Shown here: positions 5,598 to 11,810 of the stretch, piece by piece | Layout: the number at the start of each line of letters is the position of its first letter | Numbering within the stretch: position 1 is the stretch's first letter | From: DATKDU01 sp035512595 | GTDB lineage: Bacteria; Planctomycetota; Planctomycetia; Pirellulales; Pirellulaceae | DNA length: 11,810 bases | Assembly (NCBI GenBank): GCA_035512595.1 | Contig: DATKDU010000088.1 | Coordinates: 1-11,810, forward strand | Direction: 5' to 3' | Notes under the pieces: model-generated | Told to the model about the DNA's origin: nothing | Database searches by the model: none | What the model saw: only the letters and a program-made list of their open reading frames with translations | Program-made: the position numbers and the translations under genes

Positions 5598-6368
5598 TCA
5601 CGCTGCCGCCCGCTGCGCACCTATTCCCCGCAGCTCGCTGGCGATCGCGCCTCGCAGCGTCTCTTCCATCACCGCCAATCCCCTGGCTGCCGTCACGCCG
5701 TCCAGCACCCGGTGATCGCAGACGAGCGTCACCGGCATTCGCCCCAGTTCGTCCAGCGGGCCGTAGGTCACGCAGGCGGTGAGGAAGTGGGGCGGCCGGC
5801 GGTTGTAGCACCCTTGCGACGCCAGCACCGACATGCCAAAGGTCCCCAGCCAGCAGGCGCGGCGCGATGGCGAGACGTTCATTCTCCCCCACCAGATCAG
5901 CCGCCGCAAAAGGGAGGGCACGCCGCTAAACTGAAGCTGCTGCCGATAGACTTCGCGGACGTCGCCGGTCGTACCGCGCAGGAGCTGCCTTTGCAGGCCG
6001 GTCAGCGGCGTCGTTTCCGGCGAGAGGAGCCGCAGCCAGAACAGCCGGTCCTCCCCTTCGTACTGGCGGTTGACGGCCACCATGGCCACATTCTGCTCGT
6101 GTTCAAAGAGGTGGGGCCACGGCCAGGCGATGTAACTGCGGCGTAGCGGTGGGATCTCCCGCGCCGCGACGGCAAAGGCCTTGGCGAACAGAGCCACCCA
6201 GGAAATGCGCTGCGGGCAGGTGTCGCGGGCCGCGGCCAGCGCCCCTAAATCCATCTGCCGCTCGACGGGAAAGGTCGGCACGCGCTGCGACAGGCGCAAC
6301 AGATCGAGCACCAGAGCGCGGGATCGTCCCAGCCGGCGGCGTTGTCCTGACGAGTGCGAGGGCTTCAT
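5598..6368 (-). CDS. Stand-alone E2-like (2-oxoacid dehydrogenase type) acyltransferase domain
   Basis: A 256-aa protein resembling the catalytic domain of dihydrolipoyl acyltransferases, the fold shared with chloramphenicol acetyltransferase. The key signature is CDHRVLDGVTAARGL near the C-terminus (217-231): His219 and Asp223 match the catalytic HxxxDG motif. Other E2-like parts are ISWVALFAKAFAVAAREIPPL (55-75), typical of the helix in which active partners are assembled, and FGMSVLASQG (177-186). There is no lipoyl domain and no peripheral subunit-binding domain, so it is not a complete E2. It may instead transfer acyl groups from CoA to a small molecule or protein; the substrate is unknown. 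The ATG at 6368 is the first in frame and opens with a basic leader; no strong Shine-Dalgarno is visible. It is upstream of, and co-directional with, the peroxidase gene, but repeat C lies between them. Confidence 0.82.
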   Translation of the reverse strand: MKPSHSSGQRRRLGRSRALVLDLLRLSQRVPTFPVERQMDLGALAAARDTCPQRISWVALFAKAFAVAAREIPPLRRSYIAWPWPHLFEHEQNVAMVAVNRQYEGEDRLFWLRLLSPETTPLTGLQRQLLRGTTGDVREVYRQQLQFSGVPSLLRRLIWWGRMNVSPSRRACWLGTFGMSVLASQGCYNRRPPHFLTACVTYGPLDELGRMPVTLVCDHRVLDGVTAARGLAVMEETLRGAIASELRGIGAQRAAA

Positions 6369-7149
6369 GCGAGGCAGGGTCCAGCGAAGTTCAACGATGT
6401 GGCGTCAGCAGTTCCACGGCGGGCTGCCATACTCTGGCCAAAAGAGGCTTCCCTGACAAGAGCAACGCTCCGGGCGCTGCAATGCCGCTAGCGTTAGTGG
6501 CCGGCGTTCTGCCCTTGGAAGGGGTGCCCGTCGAGTTGGCGTCACTTGGTCTGCCCGGCGGCGCGATAATAGTCTAGCGATCCCCTCCCGGCGGCGACCG
6601 GATGCCCGGTGATAGCGCCTCTGCGCACCCCCCACAACCTCGACTTACGGCGACCGGCGAGCGGGCGGCTTAGGCATAACCTTTTGTATACACTTGCCTT
6701 GCGGCGCTGCCGCCGGGCATCCCCCGGACGCAAGTCATTTCAGACCTCTCGTCGATTATAGCGCGTTTGCGCGGGCCGAAACGGGCGCTCGCCGCCGATG
6801 GCGATAAGAGGATATAAGACCCCCTGCCGGGGATCCATCCGGATGCCGCGGCGTGCGTGGGCGAAACCGTCAAGGGGAACGGCTCCGCCCTAGCCGGTTT
6901 TCCGCCAGTGCCGAGTTTCCAACACAACCAAATTGCCAGAGAACAACCAGTGCGCAGCGGCCAGCGGCCGAAATGGCAGACCGCCAGGTCGCTCCGCCAG
7001 CCCCATGCAACTGCCGGGCCAATTGTATACATATGAATATGCATTGACAATCAGACATTTTTCCGACTCCCAGGCCGGTCTCAGAAACCGTCGTTGGTCT
7101 TCGCCCCAGCAGGCATTCGGGACCCGCGGCAACCGCTACGGACGGTACA
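6369..7149. other. Long divergent intergenic region, no supported gene
   Basis: About 780 bases separate the minus-strand acyltransferase from the plus-strand membrane protein. Open frames here lack Shine-Dalgarno sites and recognisable content. Notable parts are a minus-strand TATAAT (6755-6760) shortly before a 22-codon ORF (6670-6738) with GAGAGG ahead of its ATG; a compact GC-rich fold at 6698-6734 (CTTGCG paired with CGCAAG, with GC hairpins inside); two same-direction copies of TTGTATACA (6684-6692 and 7023-7031); and an AT-rich patch at 7021-7065 that contains TTGACA (7044-7049) but no matching -10. It probably holds promoters for both neighbours and perhaps a leader or a non-coding RNA; none can be assigned firmly. 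Confidence 0.6.
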
Positions 7150-9003
7150 ATGTCGCGAGCAGTTCCCAACATGCCCAGCGCCCTGGAAATCCTCCGCGAC
7201 CCCTACCTCCAAGTGACGTACCTGTTCGTCACCGGCGTGGCGGCCATCTATTGCCTGATCGGACTGTGGGCGGCAACCAGCCGCCGACACTGGTCCCTGC
7301 GGGCAATCATCCCCTGCCTGGCCCTGGCGGCCCTGATCCCGATCCGCGCCCACGAGCCGCTGAATTTCTACGCGCTGATCATGGCGGAGATTGTGCTCGC
7401 GATGACAATCTGGCGCTGGTGGCGCGGTGTAGGTCCCGCCTGCCGGGCGGGACCTGAGTTGCCGAGCGAGGCGGATGCAAGGTCCCGCTCGGCAAGCGGG
7501 ACCTACCAGCGCTTCCGATTCAGCCTGCGGGATCTGTTCTTGCTGATGGTGGTCGTGGGCGTTATCGCCTGGATCGTCACCGGCTTTGCGAGGGTGCCGC
7601 TGTTGATCGAATGGCCGGGAGCGATCGGCGCCTCGTTCCTACTTGCGGCCCTGACGATTGCTGCTTGGAATTTGGTAAGCGGCCGCCGACCGCTAGCCGC
7701 TGCGCTGTGGCTGGCGGCAATCTTCGCGGCGGCCATTGCTACGGACATTTTCTGGCTCGGAGATTGGCTGGGCGCTTCATTGTTTTTGCAAACGGCGGCT
7801 TTTCGCGATGAGTGGACACGCGACCTGGTGCTAGTCCCCTTTCTTTACGGCGAGTTTGCCTTGCTGCTCCTGTTCGGAATGGGACTGGCGCGGGCCGCGT
7901 TTTCGATTCCCGATCGGCCGCGGCGAAGGTTAGCCGCCTGCGTATTACTGGCCACCGTCGTTTTGGCGGCGGCAGTGCCGCTGGCGACGCTCTATTGGCG
8001 CATGACAGCGCGGCCCGACTTTCCGCCCGCCGTGCAACTCTCCGAAAACGTGCTCCCCGAGGTTTTGCGCATCGGAGCGCCATTGGAAAACGCAACGCCT
8101 GCCCAGACCAAAGCCATTTACGAGCAGCTTCTGCCGCTGCTGGAGCGCGCTGGCTATGTGACCTTCAACGAGATGGACGCGGCTAGCGATCCGTTCAACT
8201 TGGGACACGACGACACGGCCATTCAAGTGATGAAAATCGCCAGGGCGCTGGAGCGGTATGGAGAGTCGCTCGAACTGGCCGGCCAGCACGAACAATCGGC
8301 GCAGGTGTCGTTGTCCCTGTTGAAGCTGTCGCGCATGGCCGTCCGCGGCGGTTTTGAGATGGATGTCGCCATAGGCATTACCGCCGAAGGCATTGGCCGA
8401 AAGCTGCTGGTCGCCTCCATTAAGCGGCTGTCGCGCAATACTAAGGTGGAAGCCGTGCGGCTCCTTGCCGAGTTGGATGAGAATCGCGAGCCGATGGAAG
8501 TCGTCGCCAGGCGCGAGCACGCCTATGGCTCGCGCGGAAGGCGGTGGCGAATGGCTCTGGAGTACCAATTGCCGTATGAGTGCTTGGGACTGGCGCCCCG
8601 GTCGAGCAAATACGTCAATTCGCACATCGCCCACATTAACTTTCGCGAGCAAGCTGCCCGCCGGCTGCTGATGACCGAACTGGCCATCCGACTGTTTGAG
8701 GAAGACGACGGTCGATTGCCGCGGTCGCTTGACGAGCTGGTTCCCGGCTACCTGACCGCCATTCCGCTCGATCCCTACGGCAACCTGGCTCCCGGCGTCC
8801 ATGGGCACGTTCCACCGATGGTCCGCGGCGACGTGCCTGAGCGGGCCGTTACTTACCATCCGCAGGGGGATGAGTTTCTCCTATACAGCATTGGGCAAGA
8901 TTGCAAGGATAACGGTGGCCGTCGGATGTTGCGCGGCGAAAGCTTCCTGACCACGGGGGTAGACTGGGACGTCGAGTCGCTCCACTTTAAGTTCAAAAAA
9001 TGA
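7150..9003 (+). CDS. Large membrane protein with pilin-like C-terminal signature, unknown function
   Basis: A 617-aa protein with no assigned function. About eight membrane helices fill the first half (near residues 22-40, 52-66, 73-90, 126-145, 157-176, 181-203, 227-250 and 261-283), followed by a soluble region of about 330 residues. The fourth helix begins FRFSLRDLFLLMVVVGVIAW, the same FSL[RQ]xL pattern as in the 127-aa membrane protein. The soluble end has RRLLMTELAIRLFEEDDGRL, LDELVPGYLTAIPLDPYG (527-544) and EFLLYSIGQDCKDNGG (575-590). This resembles the processed tail of pseudopilin-G-like and other planctomycete proteins (DP-x-G, then FLLYSxG-x-(D/N)-G). Residues 94-119 are encoded by a 78-nt palindromic element. 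The ATG at 7150 is the first; an alternative is 7171. Its TGA overlaps the ATG of the TPR gene (ATGA), so the two are translationally coupled. Confidence 0.85.
   Translation: MSRAVPNMPSALEILRDPYLQVTYLFVTGVAAIYCLIGLWAATSRRHWSLRAIIPCLALAALIPIRAHEPLNFYALIMAEIVLAMTIWRWWRGVGPACRAGPELPSEADARSRSASGTYQRFRFSLRDLFLLMVVVGVIAWIVTGFARVPLLIEWPGAIGASFLLAALTIAAWNLVSGRRPLAAALWLAAIFAAAIATDIFWLGDWLGASLFLQTAAFRDEWTRDLVLVPFLYGEFALLLLFGMGLARAAFSIPDRPRRRLAACVLLATVVLAAAVPLATLYWRMTARPDFPPAVQLSENVLPEVLRIGAPLENATPAQTKAIYEQLLPLLERAGYVTFNEMDAASDPFNLGHDDTAIQVMKIARALERYGESLELAGQHEQSAQVSLSLLKLSRMAVRGGFEMDVAIGITAEGIGRKLLVASIKRLSRNTKVEAVRLLAELDENREPMEVVARREHAYGSRGRRWRMALEYQLPYECLGLAPRSSKYVNSHIAHINFREQAARRLLMTELAIRLFEEDDGRLPRSLDELVPGYLTAIPLDPYGNLAPGVHGHVPPMVRGDVPERAVTYHPQGDEFLLYSIGQDCKDNGGRRMLRGESFLTTGVDWDVESLHFKFKK
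7429..7506. repeat. 78-nt palindromic element inserted in frame in a coding sequence
   Basis: The ends are GTAGGTCCCGC (7429-7439) and its exact reverse complement (7496-7506). Inside are two hairpins with 10-bp stems: AGGTCCCGCC/GGCGGGACCT around TGCCG (7431-7455) and AGGTCCCGCT/AGCGGGACCT around CGGCA (7480-7504). A third pairing, TTGCCGAGCG (7459-7468) with CGCTCGGCAA (7486-7495), competes with the second hairpin. The length is exactly 26 codons, starts on a codon boundary and has no stop in the reading frame. It encodes Val94-Tyr119, just before the QRFRFSLRD motif, in a loop between helices 3 and 4. The form is that of a REP/MITE-like short mobile palindrome. Confidence 0.88.
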
Positions 9004-11639
9004 TCCGGCCATGCGGTAGTAGATTGGGCGCAGCAACCAGTCACAGACTCCTCATGTACCGGGCTGCCTCCAATCCACGATTCCCCTTAGCCGCGTCCCG
9101 CACCCCCTCTTCGTTAGCTTCGTTTCCTTCTGTTCCATTCCTCCCGTTCCTGCTTCTGGCCTTCCTCCTCCTCATCGGTTCGGGAGCGTTTGGTCAGGCC
9201 CAGCCGTCTGCCGATGCCAGATTCCTCGCCGGCCTGCGGCAGCGGCGGCTGTTTGAGCTGGCGGAAAAGTATGCCCGCGACAAGCTCGCGGAGCAGACGA
9301 TCAAGCCCGTTGAGCAAGCGGACCTGTCGATCGAGTTGATTCGTACCCTGGCCCAGCATGCGGCATTCGCCCGGCCGGAGGAACGCGATGCCTTGTGGAA
9401 GGCGGCCCGCACCACGGCTGCGGACTTTCTTCGCACAGACGAAAAGCATCCGCGGCTGATTCTGGTCCGCGTGCAGGATGCACTCACGCCGCTGTTGCAA
9501 GGAGAGCTGGCTCGCCAGGAACTGGAAGCGGGAGGTGCGCCCGCCGGCGGCGTTGATGGGGCCAAGGCGCTCGTCCGCGAGGCGACGCGACTGCTGGAGG
9601 CGCTCAGCAGCGAGCTCGACCGCGAGATTCCGATCCGCCGCCGCGCCACGCTCAAGGAAGGAGAACTTACCGGCGATGAGTTGTTCTCGCTCCAGCATCA
9701 TGTTCAGCATCAGCTCGCCCGCGCTCAGCGGAATCAGGGGCTGCTCTATGAGCCCAAAAGTGTTGACCGCACGAGCAGCCTTCAGCAGGCGCGGGAAACG
9801 CTCCAGCAAGCGCTGCGGCAATCGACCGACGATCCGAAGCTGATCGCGCAACTGCGTCTGGACCTGGCCATCTGCCAGCGGCTGCTGGGGGAGCACGAGG
9901 GCTGTCAGCAACTGCTGAAGGAGCTGGAACCGCCGGAAATCCCCACTGCCGTGCGGCTGACTGCCCGGGCCGAGCTGATCCGTCTGGCGATCGACCGGCA
10001 GCAACTGGCCGCCGCGCAGAAGCTGGTCGAAGAGGGGCGGCTGATCGACGGACAGGCATCGGCGGAGCTCGACCTGGCGACGCTCGAAATGTGTCTGGCG
10101 CAGCTACAGTCCGCTTCATTGACCAATGATAAGCCGGCAATCGAAAAGTGGCAGAAGCTGGCCGCCCAGCAGGCGCGGCTCCTGACCGAGCAGCACGGCT
10201 CGTACTGGGGACGCCGCGCCGATCAACTTCTCGTGCGCTCATTGCCGCAAGGTTCGATTGGCAATGCCGAGCTGCTGATGCGAACGGCCGACAGCTTGTA
10301 TCTCAAGGGCGAGTTCGACCAGGCGATTGCCGCGTATGATCAAGCGGCCGACAAGGCGAGCCGTGCCGGCGACGACAAGGCGGCGCTGGAGCTGTCGTAC
10401 AAGGCGGCGCTCGTGCAGGAGGAGCGGAAGCTGCACCAGGACGCGGCGGACCGGTTCTGCGCGCGGGCCGTGCAGCTCAAGGCACAACCGGCGGCGGCGG
10501 CAGCTCATCTGCGGGGCGTGTGGAATGCGGCCCAGGAAGTCCGCCGCGATGCGAGCTACCAGCGGCAGTACGAGAAGCTGCTGGTGGAGCTGATCGACAC
10601 CTGGCCGGCGAGCGAACCGGCGCAGCAGGCGCGGCTCTGGCAGGGACGATTGCACGAGAGCCGCCAGGAGTGGGGTAGGGCCGCGGCCTCGTATACCAGC
10701 GTGCCTGCAGAGTCGGAACATTTTTCAGCCGCCGTGGCTGCCGCCATTCCGGTCCTGCGGAAGGAGCTGGCCGCTCTCGCCGCAGGGGGCAAAGACGTTC
10801 AAGACGAGGCGCGCCGGGCCCTGGCCTACCTGCGCGGCGTCGTGCTCGGCCCGCAGATGCGGCTCCCGGACATGTGGAATGACAGTCAGCGAGCCGCTGC
10901 TCTGGCCGCGGCCGAAATCGTGTTCGATTACCTGCCTGGCGACGCCGCGGCAGCCGAGGAACTGCTCAAGTCCGGAATCGAATCGGCAGGGGATGCGCCG
11001 GCCGAATGGAAAACGGCCGCCCAGGCGCAGCTCGTTTTGGCGCTTGCGTCGCAGCCGGCCAAGCGCCGGACTGCCGAGCTGATGCTCCAGGAGATGAGCG
11101 AAGCTTCGCCGGCGCAGCTCCTGGATCTGCTCGAAGGTTTGTCGGCCGTCGTCAGACGCTCGCGCCCCGACGTGCGGCGCGAAATGGCGGCATTGGAACT
11201 GGCCACCGTGGAGCTGCTTCTGCCACAGCGGCAGAAGCTCGACGGAACGCAGCAACTGTCTCTCGACCGCGTCCACGCCGAAGCGCTGGCGGCCGCCAAC
11301 CGCCGCGACGAGGCGATCAGTCTCTTTGCCGCTCTGGCAAAGAAGAATCCGCTTCACGGCGACATCCAGGAAGCTTACGGCGACCTGCTCTTGGCTGGCC
11401 AGGACAAAGATTCGCTCGCCAAGGGGCTTGCGCAGTGGCGGATCGTTGCCGCGCGGAGCAAGCCGCGATCGGAGCGATGGCTCAAAGCCAGGTACTCGGT
11501 GGCCCTGGCCCAGTCGAAGCTGGGAGAAAAGAAGCAGGCCGCGGCACTCTTGGAGTATCTGCTGCTCACGCCCCCGGGCCTCGACGGTACGCCGTGGAAG
11601 GTGCGCTGCGAAGCGCTGCTGGAAGAGTGCCGGCGTTAA
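9000..11639 (+). CDS. Exported TPR-repeat protein, 879 aa
   Basis: No enzymatic function is seen; it is probably a scaffold or interaction protein. A hydrophobic segment FLPFLLLAFLLLIG (about 47-60) followed by GSGAFGQAQPS looks like a Sec signal peptide with cleavage near residue 67. The mature protein would be periplasmic or anchored in the membrane by an uncleaved signal. The rest is almost wholly helical and Ala/Leu/Gln/Glu-rich. TPR-like units include ADSLYLKGEFDQAIAAYDQA (about 430-449), LWQGRLHESRQEWGRAAASY (about 546-565), AEALAAANRRDEAISLFAAL (about 760-779) and VALAQSKLGEKKQAAALLEY (about 834-853). The ATG at 9000 overlaps the upstream TGA. The Met at residue 19 (9054) would give a more normal signal-peptide length and could be the true start. 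It is co-expressed with the membrane protein, so the two may act together at the envelope. A tandem expanse this long suggests a solenoid. Confidence 0.87.
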   Translation: MIRPCGSRLGAATSHRLLMYRAASNPRFPLAASRTPSSLASFPSVPFLPFLLLAFLLLIGSGAFGQAQPSADARFLAGLRQRRLFELAEKYARDKLAEQTIKPVEQADLSIELIRTLAQHAAFARPEERDALWKAARTTAADFLRTDEKHPRLILVRVQDALTPLLQGELARQELEAGGAPAGGVDGAKALVREATRLLEALSSELDREIPIRRRATLKEGELTGDELFSLQHHVQHQLARAQRNQGLLYEPKSVDRTSSLQQARETLQQALRQSTDDPKLIAQLRLDLAICQRLLGEHEGCQQLLKELEPPEIPTAVRLTARAELIRLAIDRQQLAAAQKLVEEGRLIDGQASAELDLATLEMCLAQLQSASLTNDKPAIEKWQKLAAQQARLLTEQHGSYWGRRADQLLVRSLPQGSIGNAELLMRTADSLYLKGEFDQAIAAYDQAADKASRAGDDKAALELSYKAALVQEERKLHQDAADRFCARAVQLKAQPAAAAAHLRGVWNAAQEVRRDASYQRQYEKLLVELIDTWPASEPAQQARLWQGRLHESRQEWGRAAASYTSVPAESEHFSAAVAAAIPVLRKELAALAAGGKDVQDEARRALAYLRGVVLGPQMRLPDMWNDSQRAAALAAAEIVFDYLPGDAAAAEELLKSGIESAGDAPAEWKTAAQAQLVLALASQPAKRRTAELMLQEMSEASPAQLLDLLEGLSAVVRRSRPDVRREMAALELATVELLLPQRQKLDGTQQLSLDRVHAEALAAANRRDEAISLFAALAKKNPLHGDIQEAYGDLLLAGQDKDSLAKGLAQWRIVAARSKPRSERWLKARYSVALAQSKLGEKKQAAALLEYLLLTPPGLDGTPWKVRCEALLEECRR

Positions 11640-11746
11640 TCCGCCCACCCAAACCGGCGGCTGAAGCGGAACGACCGGTGGACGGCATACCAGCGGCGGC
11701 GGGCCAGGTTCGGGCTGAAGCGGCGTTTGCGTTTTCCGTCGGGCAT
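11636..11746 (-). CDS. Small arginine-rich protein, 36 aa, unrecognised
   Basis: Reading the minus strand, the ATG at 11746 opens a 36-codon frame starting MPDGKRKRRFSPNLARRRWY and ending RRFGWAD. It has about 13 Lys/Arg plus several Trp, Tyr and Phe, so it is strongly cationic and aromatic, as nucleic-acid or ribosome-binding microproteins often are. A perfect AGGAGG Shine-Dalgarno (11754-11759 as complement) stands 7 nt before the ATG, the best ribosome-binding site in the window; this is the main reason to call it a gene. Its TAA (11636-11638) overlaps the TAA of the convergent TPR gene (11637-11639) through the shared TTAA. No homologous family comes to mind. It is too short for standard gene finders. 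Any promoter would lie in the last 50 bases or beyond the window. Confidence 0.7.
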   Translation of the reverse strand: MPDGKRKRRFSPNLARRRWYAVHRSFRFSRRFGWAD

Positions 11747-11753
11747 GACTCGT

Positions 11754-11759
11754 CCTCCT
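11754..11759 (-). promoter_or_regulatory. Consensus Shine-Dalgarno of the 36-aa gene
   Basis: AGGAGG on the minus strand with a 7-nt spacer to ATG is an exact anti-16S match. It decides both the reality and the start of the small arginine-rich gene, since most other genes here have weak sites. Confidence 0.75.
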
Positions 11760-11810
11760 GAAAGTGTCTGCCGTACTCAGCGCGAAACGTCGGCCTTTGT
11801 TTCAGAAGGG

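Noticed and set aside
5449..5892. Long N-terminal extension of the peroxidase frame
   Set aside because: It covers repeat C and is antiparallel within the acyltransferase gene; the signal peptide beginning at 5448 fixes the true start.
6480..6577. A plus-strand frame ending ALVAGVLPLEGVPVELASLGLPGGAIIV that faintly resembles the tail of a dicarboxylate/amino acid:cation symporter
   Set aside because: The likeness is only a few Gly/Pro/Leu positions, the upstream frame is a shadow of the acyltransferase gene, and no Shine-Dalgarno or further symporter motif is present.
6836..6845. CATCCGGATG palindrome in the divergent region
   Set aside because: A 10-bp palindrome alone in GC-rich sequence is unremarkable and has no partner copy.
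6933..7457. Plus-strand 174-codon frame overlapping the membrane-protein start
   Set aside because: Low-complexity Pro/Arg/Gly composition typical of a shadow frame in GC-rich DNA, and it overlaps the far better supported 617-aa gene.
10725..11648. 307-codon minus-strand frame antisense to the TPR gene
   Set aside because: It mirrors codon bias of the plus-strand gene and has no domain or ribosome-binding site; the TPR frame explains the region.

Overview
The window looks like chromosomal DNA of a GC-rich planctomycete (Planctomycetota, possibly Pirellulales; the lower ranks are inference). The evidence is a Tat-exported DUF1501 protein, two membrane proteins sharing an FSL[RQ]xL-type first helix of a kind I associate with this phylum, a secreted glutathione-peroxidase-like protein, a large exported TPR protein, and many small isolated transcription units. 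I see no phage, transposase, CRISPR, rRNA or tRNA.

Layout. Positions 1-437 (minus) hold the N-terminal third of histidyl-tRNA synthetase, cut by the window edge. Positions 576-662 (minus) hold a candidate 28-residue, very basic peptide. A heptamer-built inverted repeat (778-907) separates it from a plus-strand conserved-looking but unrecognised gene (906-1784). That gene converges on a Sua5-type threonylcarbamoyl-AMP synthase (1793-2773, minus), which supplies the t6A37 tRNA modification. Next on the minus strand are DUF1501 (2833-4194, with a visible promoter and an overlapping palindrome at 4274-4304), a 127-aa membrane protein (4378-4761), a secreted Cys-type glutathione peroxidase (4876-5448) and a stand-alone E2-like acyltransferase (5598-6368). 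The peroxidase gene is bracketed by two more heptamer-built inverted repeats (4769-4844 and 5533-5593). About 780 bases without a supported gene (6369-7149) form the divergent control region. A two-gene plus-strand unit follows: an 8-helix membrane protein with a pilin-like C-terminal signature (7150-9003), overlapping by ATGA with an 879-aa exported TPR protein (9000-11639). The last item is a minus-strand 36-aa arginine-rich gene (11636-11746) with a perfect AGGAGG ribosome-binding site, whose stop codon overlaps the TPR gene's stop.

How the genes relate. Most are independent housekeeping or envelope genes; no single pathway joins them. The one clear co-expressed pair is the membrane protein plus TPR protein. 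The most unusual content is repeat architecture. Three inverted repeats use three unrelated 7-nt words (ATTGCRG, AATGACC, AGTGCAG), yet all are made of tandem heptamers facing each other across a loop, and all abut gene edges. A fourth, different palindromic element of exactly 78 nt sits in frame inside the membrane-protein gene and encodes 26 extra residues.
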